This document shows, piece after piece, positions 1 to 12,897 of a DNA stretch of 64,000 bases (positions within the stretch are counted from its first letter, which is position 1; the number at the start of each line of letters is the position of its first letter). The translations under genes and the position numbers were made by a program. The DNA is from Paracentrotus lividus (taxonomy: Eukaryota; Echinodermata; Echinoidea; Camarodonta; Echinidae): positions 37,744,543-37,808,542 of the forward strand of contig CALNVZ010003426.1 of NCBI GenBank assembly GCA_940671915.1, in the 5' to 3' direction. The notes beneath the pieces were generated by a model that saw only the letters and a list, made by a program, of their open reading frames with translations, made no database searches and had not been told where the DNA came from.

Positions 1-30
1 TCTGGTTCGAATCCCGATGGTACCCCATTT
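1..30 (+). repeat. Edge of a tRNA-derived SINE or tRNA-like remnant
   Basis: The window opens with 'ggttcgaatcccg', a perfect pol III B box, followed by 'atggtacccca'. The rest of the tRNA-like head is outside the window. The sequence after it is AT-rich and has no pol III T-run terminator close by, so a SINE head is likelier than a tRNA gene. Confidence 0.45.
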
Positions 31-269
31 TCTTTGCTCATTTTTTCATATTATATATTTCTGGTCAGTTTCCCAAATTATTCAAAACACTAGAACTAGT
101 GACATCTGTGCCTTACTACTGCTTTCCAGGCAAGACCAAAATGGCACTGTACCCTTTTTCTACTGTTTTTATTCATCTCATTACTTATTTTTACATTTTC
201 TTATTGTCTACATGTGCACTAGGAAATTGAATGATATCCACAAGAGAAAATGAAATTATTATTAGTTAC
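31..269. other. Intron, downstream of exon 1
   Basis: AT-rich sequence with no exon, repeat or splice-competent FN3 block that I recognise. Confidence 0.5.
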
Positions 270-551
270 CAGTTGTGAATTCATCTTCCAAGGCAGCACT
301 CTTTTTCTCTATACTTCCAGTCCCAACCACATTCTGAATGCTGACGGTGTAGGTTTCTCCGGGCCTCAGTGTGTCAAATGTAAATGAAGGTTGCTCTCCA
401 TCTGGGATCTGATCACCCCTCAAAGTGCCTTGGAGCGTCCCATCTAGACTTACTTCAAATGCTTCATATCCTCCTGTTGGAACAGTCCATCGTACGTTCA
501 GGGTAGAAGTTGATACATCTACCATCACAAGGCCAGTGGGTGCATTGGGAT
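270..551 (-). CDS. FN3 exon 1 (most C-terminal in window), long type
   Basis: A 94-codon phase 1-1 exon, (D)PNAPTGLVMVDVSTST. Core Trp is in 'LNVRWTVPTGG', strand C in 'YEAFEVSLDGTL', strand F in 'FDTLRPGETYTVSI'. The end is 'EFTT' with G|GTAACT. The gene continues beyond the low-coordinate edge of the window. Confidence 0.88.
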
Positions 552-3500
552 CTAAAAGGATAAAACAAGACAACACATACATGTATTAATTCTAAATACA
601 TGTAAATTATATTATCATACAACGGTCACCCTTTTGGGATACCTACAGACAATACCTACAAAACTTCAAAAATCATAGAGGACATTAGCCATAGCCCATT
701 ATTCAAGTTCCCAAGGAGAATACAATATAGTTACCAAACTACATTTCATTCTAAAAATCTTTAGAGATCACAGTCTATGCACACTTCTAATTATTTTGTA
801 TAAAAATTTTAATGTGCAATTAGGCCTTTTATTAAAATGTATATTTGTGATATAACAATCAGCAGTCAGTATCATATCTACAAAAGACCAATCAACAGAC
901 TAGAAACCTGAAGAACTTAACATATTAAATTACCTGTATAGACAGAGTCTGTAGCGTATGGTTCGTTGGTGCCGAGACCCGCAATACCAGCAATGTACCG
1001 TTCACCAGGGACCAAAGAGGTGTAGGTGAATTCAAAGTCTCCACTTGCAGGTACTGTTCCAACTGGGATATTATTAGGGTTAGGCTCAATGGTCAAGATA
1101 TAAGGGTCAATGCCTGGACAGGATCCCCACTGGACTGTGATATCGGTAGATGTTGACTCAGTCACTTGAATGGAGCAGCTGGGAAGGGCAGCTGAAAAAG
1201 AAGCACACACCACTCATTGTCATATATATAAGACACTTTCCAATAATTGGAAATATTAATCATAGGAGTGTTCGATATGTTTCTACAATCCGGGCTGTTG
1301 CAGAATTCCCATGAAGTACTATAGTTGTGTTCAGTATGATGGTGAACTGAATTCAGCAAAACTGACATTTTGACTGGTTAGTTAATATCTATTTGATATT
1401 ATGTATGGTTTGGTATCTTTACGGCATGGATGATAAGCAGAGAAGTTCAATGTTATATCTAGGTATCTAACAGTCCACATATTCTATAAGAGTGAAGGAG
1501 TTTTTTGAAACTTTGGTGGATGGGGATCTAGAATTTTACGAGTGTTATTATTATTCGACCTTTTGCTTAATGCTAAAAAAACCGAATTTCCGGCAGATTT
1601 ATGGTACATATTTTGCCTAGTGATGTTGAAGGTAAAGGGATTAACGAATTAAAACAAGCACTCACTGATGTAAATAGTAGTAGTTATAGATACTGCAATT
1701 GGTGGATCGGTGATGAATAATGATGTATAATAATGTAATATATATAGTAGTTGAATTGTGTCATTAGATATGTGATGACTTGTGTTTCATAGATATTCAC
1801 TTGTTGTGATTACATCACTTGCCTAATGTCTCATGAATCTTGACCTAAAGGTAATAGAAATCTAGAACTGTCACCACATACATGGATATTGGGACAGCAA
1901 GTTAATAAAAATTGTAATTTCCTCATCTGAATGTGTGATTAGATCGTTACCTTCCCGTATAGTAACTTAGATTGCGACGTACCATTACAAAATTATCGGA
2001 GGGATACGATCTTTCAGCCCAAAAGTTTGATCATCGTTAGGTCATAGATTAGAGCATAGGTGACAACATAGTCATGAATGCACCTTCTGCTAATGGCTGC
2101 CCAGGATTACCCGGAGTGATTGTTACTGGATACTGGCTATAATATAACCAAACCCTGTTGGTAAGCCCCTGATATGGATATATGTATCACTTGTAGTGAA
2201 TATGTTTACAGTGAAAAGAGGTATTGTATGGGTAAGAGATATTAGATGGGACAGGTATTGTACGATTTATAATTATGTTTACTCTTCTCTACAGACATTG
2301 TGTCTTCTGAATTGAAAAGTGTTTCTTTTTTTGACACAAAATTATTGAATAACCATTACATTCATATTAATCAACAATAACAAAAAATAAAATTATTATC
2401 TGATGTAAGTGGTAAAGTCAGTATCCATTACGTATAACAACCTGTATAATAGTCTTAAAGTATCATAAGGTAAAATAAGAGTTATGGGGAGGGAGATAAA
2501 GGAAATGACTAAGCAGCATTTTACAACTTCTCAATGATATCTTCATCTCTTTGGTTCTTAGCACTAAACTATCTGTGGATAATGCACCGCCTCCCCCAAA
2601 AAAACAACAACAACAACTAACAACTAGTTAAAAATTATGCACTAATGATAATTATTATGTCAGACTCAATCACCTGACGGTAGTGAACCCTCTCTTACCT
2701 TTGCTTAACTTGTTCCATTAAGACCTGTTCCCAACAGAGAATTATGAACATTGTGAATAAGTAAGATCTAGATGGACGCTCCAAGTGGCCACTTAGGTCT
2801 GTGTCAATCTTAACTGAGAACAATTGCTATGACCGAGTGGAATCAACCCCCTCAATCAACTAGATAACTACCTAATCGAAACAACTTACTCACTAGCTTC
2901 CCTACGCCGCATCATAAAGTAATACCCCTGCACTCACGCCTAGCTGTCCCTCGCCACACACGATTCAAAGGTCGGGCGAACTAGTCGCGCTAAGGTACAA
3001 TAATAAACTTATACGATATAACTAGAACGCAACTCTAACTTCGATCTACTCGTTCAATTAAACGACAGAGGATTGTCCCGGGAGCCCACTCCGGAGGATA
3101 ATCTATACGACCTAAAAATCTCGATTTGTCTGTCTTAACTGATTTGGTAAGGGTCGATTGTATCATATCTCGTAAATATATAACATCTCTATTGACGTAA
3201 TATACTTTCATCTTAGATTTACTTCGAATAATCAACAATAGACCACTGCTAGAAATAAAAATACTATATCCTTAGAACATTAGATGCAAACAGATTAACC
3301 AGACAACTCGAAACACAACTATTAAGCGGCTGGAACGAATAAGCAGAGAAGGAGGCAGGGTGGGTGCTTAAGTACCGGTGCCAATATCTGTACGTAGGAC
3401 GTCTCTCACAGTGGTGGGCCGGCTCATGGACATACCTAAGCACAGACCTGTCCCAGATAGTGATCTATCACTCTCAAACATTCACATAACTCACCTTCTG

Positions 3501-6500
3501 TCAAACGTATACAAAACGTACGAAACATGAAAATGAAGAGAATAACAAATGAGCAGTACATGAAAACGACTAGCCTCAAATTATCAATCCCTACAAAGAT
3601 GGAACGTCCTGCAAAGATGACGTCCCAAAAAGCACTGATTACTCTTACATGGTATCGGAGTGCTCTGAGCGCGCCACGACCTCTTCCTGACAGTCCATAT
3701 CAGCGGCTCGATAACAGGACCCGCCGCTCCGTATCAAAGGTCCCTCCTTATATTAAAGCCACCGAACACATCTGGGTGAGATGGTGTAAAGTCGTCCTGG
3801 GGGAAAGGCAAATCGGCAATGAAAAAAGGTATCTCGGTGTAATCATCAGAATTGATGAAGAAGTGCGTCTTCGATAAACTGTCTGTACGATGGAAGTAAT
3901 CAGGCTGGAGACGCAAAACGGTATACAGAAGATATTAAAAGAAGGCCCTAAACTGCCGGACAACGCTACAAAAACCTATGCTGTCCAGTGCCGCAGGTGA
4001 CAAAGAGATATGAGAGATCTTAGATGCAATGACGTATATAGCTCTATAATCCACTCGAAGACTCTAAGAAGTGACTCGAATTCAGAAGAGTAATACAGAT
4101 CATGTAACAATAAAGGATTAAGAAGCTTCGATGCAATTGAAACGAGGGTCAGGCGAAGACGCACTCCCCGAGGTTCGAACCTGATGTGGCCCTCAGTAAC
4201 ACTAAGGGCAAGAAGCGAACTTCGTCTGTGGCCTAAGGCCACCGCCACCAAGAAGACAGTCTTAACTGTCAAGAGGTGAAACGATGCTTCCGACAACGGC
4301 TCGAAAGGAGGTGGTTAGCAAAACGCCTCCAAAACCTTAGGCAAACTCCAAGAAGGAGCTAAAGGAGTAGACTGAGGTCTTCGCAAAAAGGAAAGACCTA
4401 AGCAAGCGGCTTAACTCGGAGAGATTAGAACGTAAGAGCCGTCATGAAAACCATCGTGAATTGCCTGCATGGCGAGACGATAGCCTCGTAAGTCGACAAG
4501 AACGGCCCTTGTCCAAAAGTGGATTAAAAAATCCTGCTAACCGAGGCTGACAGAGGTAAGTATTCCAACCTCGGAGAGTTTACAAAATTACCCTTCTTCT
4601 CTCAAGAACACTCACGACGGCGCTTAGATGGGAGGTGTGTACTGTAATACATCCGTATTAAGGTGACGTAACCTTCTGGACTCCCAGCTATGAGTGCCTG
4701 ACGGCCTACTCCTGAGATGCCAGAGGAATGCCTGCAGATCCTGAGTATCAAAACATGCCTAAGCAATAAGTCAAAGCAGAAGCCTGAAATCAGATCTGTG
4801 TCTAGTTCATACATGAAAAGAGAGCTGACCTACAGTAGAATATCGGCTATGGTTTATGCTAATTCAACTAAATACGTGAATCTCAATATTGCGAATACTC
4901 TAAGGAAAATGAGGGAGTCTAATTTATTAAAAAACGTGAATAATGAAGGAAAATTAATGGTACATATCGAATCAACACAGACAAAGCGAACGAACTATAC
5001 CAGGAAGGCGATCGTAGATACACAGCGAGTCTTAATGCTCGCTGCTTCAGCTGCTAGTGTGGCTAATAGAATTCATCCAAAAGACCCCTTGTATTATTTC
5101 TCAATAATACCTTGGTATCCTTCCACTTAGACATTGGCTTCTAGAAGCTAAGGGGAATCAGTGTCCGGGAAAAGGTGGGGGGGGGAATGCAAATAGATTC
5201 TCAATCAGAACTCCACGTATAAAACTGGCATAGATACAAAGACGAACGTGTCATAAATATTGAATACGATACTGCTTTCTCGAAATGAAGTCACACTGCG
5301 TCATCGAAGAATGATGACTCTGTCTCGTATAGAGATATGGACTTGTATCATGAGACCAATTCACTGAGGGAGAAGAGCTAGATTTCACAATGTGGTATGA
5401 ATAGAAAATGGACAGGACGTAACACCGCATAAATGATAAACATTCTCCCGACCCGGTAGGTACGAGGCAGAACTTGGTGAGTGATACTTCTCATCCCTGC
5501 GTATACATCTCGATGTGAGAGCCGTCTAACAGACAGGCTCAAGCTCACTTCGGAGGTGTGCCTCTTACTAACGATTATGTATAAGACCGCCAACGCATAC
5601 ATGAATGGTCAAAAATGAGAAAACGATGATGTGCTAGGATAGTCTACACATAATACGTCTGTTGAAATCTCGGGTATGTAATGACTCGAACCAATAGGAC
5701 CAACTACGATCTCTATACAACATAAAAATGTCGGGAATGAATGAGGAAATAATAAGTATGCTAAAAGTTGAGACCAGTCCCCAATCGCACCCAATCGCAA
5801 TAGCGATACCCTCATCATAGTGGACCGTCATCACAACAACTCGGATAAAAGTGACCGGTCGAAATGAAAATGCAGACAGTGTGAAATAATATATAGATAT
5901 AGATGTCACCACGAGAGAGACTATGGCCCAATGGGCAGAAACACAAGGCTGCCTCCACAGGCCTAGCAGCCGGGCAGCCACCGTCCCGAGCTGGGCAGGG
6001 GGACCCAGTCCTCGGAGACGAAACTCCCAGCGCGCTCCCCGATCAAAATCCAAAACCTCGGCTCCCAGACGTAAACGTGTGTGGCAGTAGGAAAAGCGAG
6101 CTCGCTCCCATGAATGTTGGCTACTAAGAGCCATCGTCAGGTAGACGACTAGACTGATACATAGTACGCTCTCTACGATTCGAGAGATATCGCCTCAATT
6201 CCTCCGAGCTGAGGGAAGGAGAATTCCTGACCCGAAGGTGCTTGGTATGAACGTGCATCACGCTTCCTGTGTCAACAGAGTCTGAATTATATAGACTTCG
6301 AACTCGGAGCCAACAAAAAACCTCCTCCCGTACCAATTCTGGAACTCGGGATCCTGCTAGCTTGTGGCGGCCGAGTACGAAATAGACCTCGCTCGGGTCC
6401 AGCCCAGTGGATTGGAGGTGATCAAGATACTCCGAATTGTATACGTCTCGGAGCGGAGTATTTCACCGATCCCAATTCTCTCCTATAAGAGCGCTAGGTC

Positions 6501-9500
6501 TGAGGAGGAGTGTCGGAAAAACCTGGGTGAGGACTCTCGCCTTGCCATCCATACCAATGGTATACAGCTGGCGGGTGCGGTCCGAAGCCAGTAGGGGCAT
6601 CCTGTAATGTGGCAGGCGGTTGTGACCAGTCGCAGTCTATTGATGTACTGAGGGACTCAGAACAACACGATGCACACGAGGTAGTGAGATGTTAACTGTG
6701 CCACCTACTCTGTGTGCTGAGGTCAATAACCGTATGGAGATTAGTGGTGTATTAATAACCTTTCGCCGCTACTGATGAAATATTTTTAGTGAACGAAAGG
6801 CATAACCCAGATCCAGGTACAACTAGAAATAAGTAGATGGGCGGGGGTTGATGACCAGGTCAGTGTCGTATGACTAGGGCCAGCATACCAGAGCCACGAT
6901 GGTTGGGTGAGCTTAGTCCCGTCACCTCTTGGTTGCGTTATAGCTCCGGGTGATAGGAGTCGTAAATATCCTTCCGCTTTGTTAGGAGCGAAGGCCCAAA
7001 CCACCAGGTATTCTTGATTATGGCTGGTGCGGGTTTGAGACCAGGCCAGAGTGTTCGCATCTTGTGAACAGAACGTGACACAGCATGACTATCTACTCAA
7101 GCCAATCTAGTAAGGCAGTTATACTTTGAGTGCCCTGTCACTCTTCTGGTGCGAAAGCCGCGATGGATTCCGTGAGAGTGACGAACAAACTCTCCACAGC
7201 TATACTAATGGTAGGACGCGAATGGCACAAAACTCTAAAGCAATATTCTATCTGAACCTCGTGTAACCTCTTGGGTGCGATTGGCGATCTAGCCGAAGTG
7301 ATCGTTGTTCGTATAAGGGCCTATGTACTATTACAGCAATCACAACAATGAGATCCTGTAGCTGAATAGTGTAGTCCTCTCACCCCTGGTAGATCGAAAG
7401 CCTCGAAGGTATAGTAGGGAATGAAATCGACGCACCCCGCTTGTCTAAGGCAACAGGGCGATGGTGACAATCATAACCCACCATATTAGTGATATAGATA
7501 GAATGAAAGACTGGTAAAGAGTGTTGAGACAGAGCACTCATATAGTGTAATACTTGATAAGACAAGGCCAGGCAATCCAGAGCAACACACAAAGAATGTG
7601 CTTTTATGTCCCTTGCACCCTCTGTTGCAGCGTGAATGCCCGAGGTTGATATGGTGAGCGCAAACCCCGCTTTGGTATGGATGCCGCAGGCACAAACCAC
7701 AATAGTACAGTTGAGGCGGTTGGTTGAGACCAGGCCAGGTTCGATGTGACAAGTGAGCCATGCAACCATATAGCCACCAGAGGTAGTTAGTCGCGGTCAC
7801 TTTCTGGTTGCGTTTAAGCCCGTAGGGATAGGGAGTGAAAACCCATCGTCATTGGTTAGGTGGTGTTACCAGTGGCCGGTGTCCTGAGCGGATAACGGAT
7901 CTCCCCGGACGTTCTGATAGAACGCCCGAGGGTCCGGGAGGCCGGGTGTTCATAGAAACAAACCCCCGGCGGGCGCATGAGGGTATCCAAGGGATAGCCG
8001 CAGCTCCGACACATTCGATTCGGTTTCCACAAGGGGCGGACGAGACGGGGAGGTCTGCCGGGGCAGACTGGGCTGGGTGAACGAGAACTCCGAAGTAAGT
8101 TCGGAGTCAGTCACCGATCCCCTATCCCGGGGGCCGCTCGGCTGGGACTCCCTAGGCGGGTGATCCCAGCCAGAGGCCGACGTGGCGGGTGGTAGTGACC
8201 AGGCCAGTGTCACGGGACGAGGGCCGGGTGTACTCTGCCACGAGGGGTACCATATCCCGTCACCTCTGGGGCGAAGCCCAAGGCATAGGGAGCGAGACCC
8301 GCTTGGTAGGGTGCTAAAAACACCCACCAAGGATCGGGATATCCGGCAGCTCTCGGGTCTGACCAGGCAGGCCGAGCAGCTGCATCCTGAACGGATAACG
8401 AATATCCCTGACGTTCGTGTTAGGAACCTCCTGGGTCCGAAGAGACCAGGTGTTCGTTGGAACGAAACTCCCCGGTGGCGCCTTGGGCGTATCCCAAGTG
8501 ATAGCGTAATAGTACCTGTGACCACCAGCACGTGGAACGATAAGCGTTTTGACGGGTGGAGATACTCCGGACGTGGAGCGGAGCCCGTCTGTTTCGCCAG
8601 AATGCAGAAACTGCGGCGCACGGGTCCCAAGCGTACTGGTCATCGCCCCGGGGCATGCCTGAGCGAGACGTGAGCGCACGGACTCTCATGTCCCAAGTGA
8701 GGACAGAAACGCAATTTTCTGTGCTACAGCATCGGGGGGTCCGAGAGCCCGGGTGTTCGTTGGAAACGAACTCCCGGTGGCGTTTGGGCGTATCCCAAGG
8801 GAATAGCCGTATAGCCCTGCGAGCCACCAGCCGTGAAACGGGGTGGGAGGCACTCCGGACGGGAAGCGGAGGCCGCCATCCTGGGGGTTTAACCCAAGGT
8901 GGATGGTGTCCGCCAAATGCCAGAAAACTGCGGCGGCACTGGGTCCCAAACCGTACTCGGCACCTCCTCGGGGCATTGCCTGAGCTGAACGTGGGCGCAC
9001 GACTCTTGCCATCCCTAAGCGAGGACAGAAACCGCAATTTTCTGTGCTACACTCGGGGGGTCCGAGGGCCCGGGTGTTCGTCGGAACGAACTCCCGGTGG
9101 CGTATGGGCGTACCCCAAGGAGATAAGCCGATATAGCCCTCGCGAGCCCACCAGCCGTGAATCGGGGGTGGAGGCACTCCGTACGGGAAGCGAAGCCGCC
9201 ATCCTGGGGTTACCCAAGGTGGAGGTGGTCCGCCAGACGCAGAACTGCGGCGCACGGGTCCCAAACCGTACTCGGCAGCCCACCCGGGGCAGTCCTGAGC
9301 GAGACGTGGGCGCACGATCTCCATTCATCCCTAAGTGAAGACAGAAACCGCAATTTCCTGTGCTACACTCGGGGGGCCGGGGGCAAGACGTCTGGATAGG
9401 ACGAACCCGCTCCCTTTGGCCGGAGACACCGAGACGACAAGGTCTTAGGCACCCCGAAAACGTGGAACGCACGTTTTTTTTTTCTATGGTGCTCTTCGAG

Positions 9501-9903
9501 CTACAAGACCTTTTCTTAGAGCTGGACTTAGAGGAGGTGGAGCCAGCGCTGGACACAAGAGTCACTGCGCGTGCTCCCCCGCCCCCCTATAGGCAGGAGA
9601 GGCGAACGACCTGGCGGTCGAGACGACTCTCCCGCCGGGCACATGCTTCCATCCGGCGAAAACGACTTCGAAGAGACCAATGCCGCTAGCTCTGTGTCGT
9701 CTGAGTCGTCAAAAGGAGTCACTCCTGCTGTCCAAGGTTAGAACGCCTCTGAAAAGAAAAGAAACAAAATTATGTCTTTGAAAGCGTAAAACCTAATTCC
9801 TTAGAAAAGCTAAGGCAAGACAAGCGAAACCGGCTATTAGGCGGCTCATGGAGAACTCCAAAAAAAAAAAGAAAACCCGTCTAGAACAGGCAGACGAAGA
9901 AAT

Positions 9904-9945
<42 letters not shown>

Positions 9946-12831
9946 ACGAAAACGGGGACGAACCTCCGTAGAAACGACCAAAAAGGAAGAGTATGCACCA
10001 GAAGAGCGACTACAAAGAGGCGCTCGAGCACACATACACACACACACGACGACGCAACAAACAGACAGACATGGCGTCGAACAAAGACCGGAAGTCCAAA
10101 GACCCGGAAGACACCCCGCAAAAGGCCACGAGGCCGCGGAAAAGTACAATAATATATACAAAAACGTACTAAAAATGTCAAATATGTTCAAGAAAAGGAA
10201 GAAGGAAACCTCTCTAAAGGAAGAACAACCCAGAGAGAAAAGTCCGGAAAGAAGCAGGACTGAGTTTCAAAGAAACAGGCGCTCAAACCGCCGAGACAAA
10301 AACAACCACGTTAAAAAGAACGGGCGGGACTGGGTTGGAAACGGAGAAAAAACGTCCGGAAAAGGACGTAATTCTAGGCCAAAAGGAGGGGCGCAGTAAA
10401 ACTAAAGCACCCAAATTTAACGCTAGCGTAAAAGGAGGCTTTAGGGCACAAATATTGTATAATAATAAATTCAAAATCGTAAATAGGAAGCGATCTCACC
10501 CGAAAATTCAGGAACGGTCCGATCACGCACGACTCGAAAATCAGAATGAAGTTATATGCCTTAGTGGTCTAGCGCCACCTCGTGTCAGGCAGGCGTGAGG
10601 CAGGGTAATATGGAGGGTAGGGAGTAGGTAAATGTTTGATAGTCTATTGTTGGTTCGGTCATAGCATTGTTCTCGGGAACAAAAGCAAGGTAAGAGAGGG
10701 TCATGTGATTATTGAAGTAAATTGCACCTGTCATGAAATTACACCTAACCCTAATTCTCGGGAGTTGTTGTCCGAATACAAGTTCTTTTTGATAAAGAAA
10801 GTTTGGCGGGAACACCATGTGTGAAAGTCCAAAAAAGGACTGTTGATGATTCTTTCGTGAGATTTGGTAGCTCTTAAAAGAACTGATTAGGTTGACGTTT
10901 TGACTGTTATTAATACAGTCTTCATCAGGATAATGACGGCTGCGTAGCGGGAGCGATGCTATTGTGTGTGGTGTGCGGACGTGGTCAACCACTACTTTCT
11001 ACTTTCACCATGCAAACTCCATCCTTCAAGGATCATATAAGTTCTTTTTGCTACAAGTTGTTAAAACAGTCATTGCAGACAAGGACAACTTACTAGTTCT
11101 CTGAATTGCGGTCCTAGTCACAGCCGGATCTGTGCCGACCAGGATGTTATTGATTGTGTACCTAACACCAGGAAGCAAGTTCTCAAACGTATACATCCTG
11201 ACGGCCTGGGGAAGGATTTCTACAGGAGTCCCTGGTCCGCTACCTTCAGGTGTGGCAAGGAGACGGTAAGCAGTGAATGCAACATTGACGACCTCACTCC
11301 ACTCCACACTGATTGAGTTTGAGGTGTAGTCTGTCACGTTTAGTTCACCCTCTAAGCCTTCACCTGAGGAGAAATGAGACAGTTTTGATTTCAATTTTTT
11401 TTTTTTAAACATTAAGAGCAGAAATAGCCCTGCAGACAAAATGAATGCGGAGGTTAGTAAAGAGGCAAAGATTCGAATTTAGACCTTAAGATCAACGGTA
11501 CGACCATGACATCTGTACACATATAAAAATCAACAGAAAATCTAATAAGGTTAGGTTATCCTTCAATAAATAATTTCTGAAGAAAGAAATATTTTGTATT
11601 AAACTAACAATCTATATCCCCAAGATCATATAACACATCATTTAAAAGATCTCTCCAATTCTGAACTACATGTATTTACTGATTTTGTTACTGTTGTTTT
11701 GTGAGAAGCTTGAGCTTCAAATGCCCTCCAACTTCATGTGAATGTTAATAATATCAATTTGTATCATATTTGCTTTCACTTACTCAGTGTGATGTAGCGG
11801 GTAATACCCTCACTTCTGAACGTATTTGTTTCATCGCCACTGCCTATGGACACCACAGCATGCAATGAGATGGTATACTCTACATCAGCTTGGTCTAGTG
11901 TCACTAGTTCCTGGGTTGAGTCAGGATCAAGAATTCGGGTCTGGTTGAACGGGGTCCAGCAGAGCTCATAGTGAGTGAAAGGTGAGTTTCTGGATGGCCA
12001 TCCCAGGGTGACCTCTTGACCTTCGACCAACAGGAAGGAAAGACTGCCTGGTGTTAGAGGAGCTGTAGAAACAGAAAAAAAATCATTATGATAAAAGTGA
12101 CCTGTATAGATATAGAATGTATTAACAATACAAACATGGCTTGGCACGATATGCCTATTTGCCACTACCTGGGGAGCAAGCAAACATTTTTTGGGTCCAT
12201 ATTCCTTGAATACCTAGGAATAGATTAAATGGCCAGCTTAGGCAGTGTGTCTATTTCTATTCTTCTGATACATATACATTGGATCATTATTAGGAAGAAA
12301 ATTTCAGTTTGAATAAATTAAGAAACTTGCCTAAAGAGAGAAATATTATGGATTTATCCTATAGTTTTCAGTTTAGACTTTCAGTTACTAGAAAGGGAAA
12401 AACAACTCTCTACCGGAATGTGTAATTTTAGTAACCTAGTTACCTAGACCACAAACGTACAAAAGGATTAATATCTGACCTGTAGCCGTCTGTATCTCAG
12501 ACTGTATAGTAGCGTCTCCTTCCAATAGCAGTGTCAAAGAGTGTTCAGTTCCCGATGGTAGGTTCTCAAACAACACCTTTCGTTCCTCGTCAACTCCACG
12601 TTGCAGTGTCTGAATGCGGGTACTACCACGAAGCAGGTACACCACGTAATTGGTAAACTCTATACCGGTGACTGCACCCCAGACAACTTCTATGGAGGAT
12701 GTAGATCGATCACTCACGTACAACTGACCTGCTGACATCGTATCTGAAACATGAGAATAGAGATGATATTGATAATGACTAAAGATTACACTTGTAAAGG
12801 TGGGCTATAATTTCTTTACTACTACCACTTT

Positions 12832-12897
<66 letters not shown>

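Larger units (their letters stand above)
2671..10716 (-). mobile_element. DIRS-type tyrosine-recombinase retroelement fossil, copy A
   Basis: A GC-richer block bounded by inverted ends of the type TCACATGACCCTCTCTTACC (degenerate at the left, good at about 10690-10716). Parts recognised by similarity to copy B, all on the minus strand: a tyrosine-recombinase block around 3980-4300 ('ALGHRRSSLLALSVTEGHI'), an RNase H/RT-end region around 5600-6130, a roughly 170-bp repeat zone (about 6590-8300), and a roughly 330-bp repeat zone (about 8560-9350). A T run of about 39 lies near 9906-9944. The element is broken, with many breaks (well over ten). Its ends and most of its length still align to copy B, which suggests a moderate age; assembly error may inflate the damage. 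It lies in an intron, in the same orientation as the host gene. Confidence 0.75.

Noticed and set aside
1192-2670. A missing FN3 exon between exons 3 and 2
   Set aside because: Exon 2 does not fit the long or short class clearly, so the alternation gives no firm expectation here, and no exon-like block was found.
8182-9338. Open frames on both strands of the GC-rich repeat zone
   Set aside because: Overlapping frames on both strands come from tandem repeats in a GC-rich fossil, not from a host gene.
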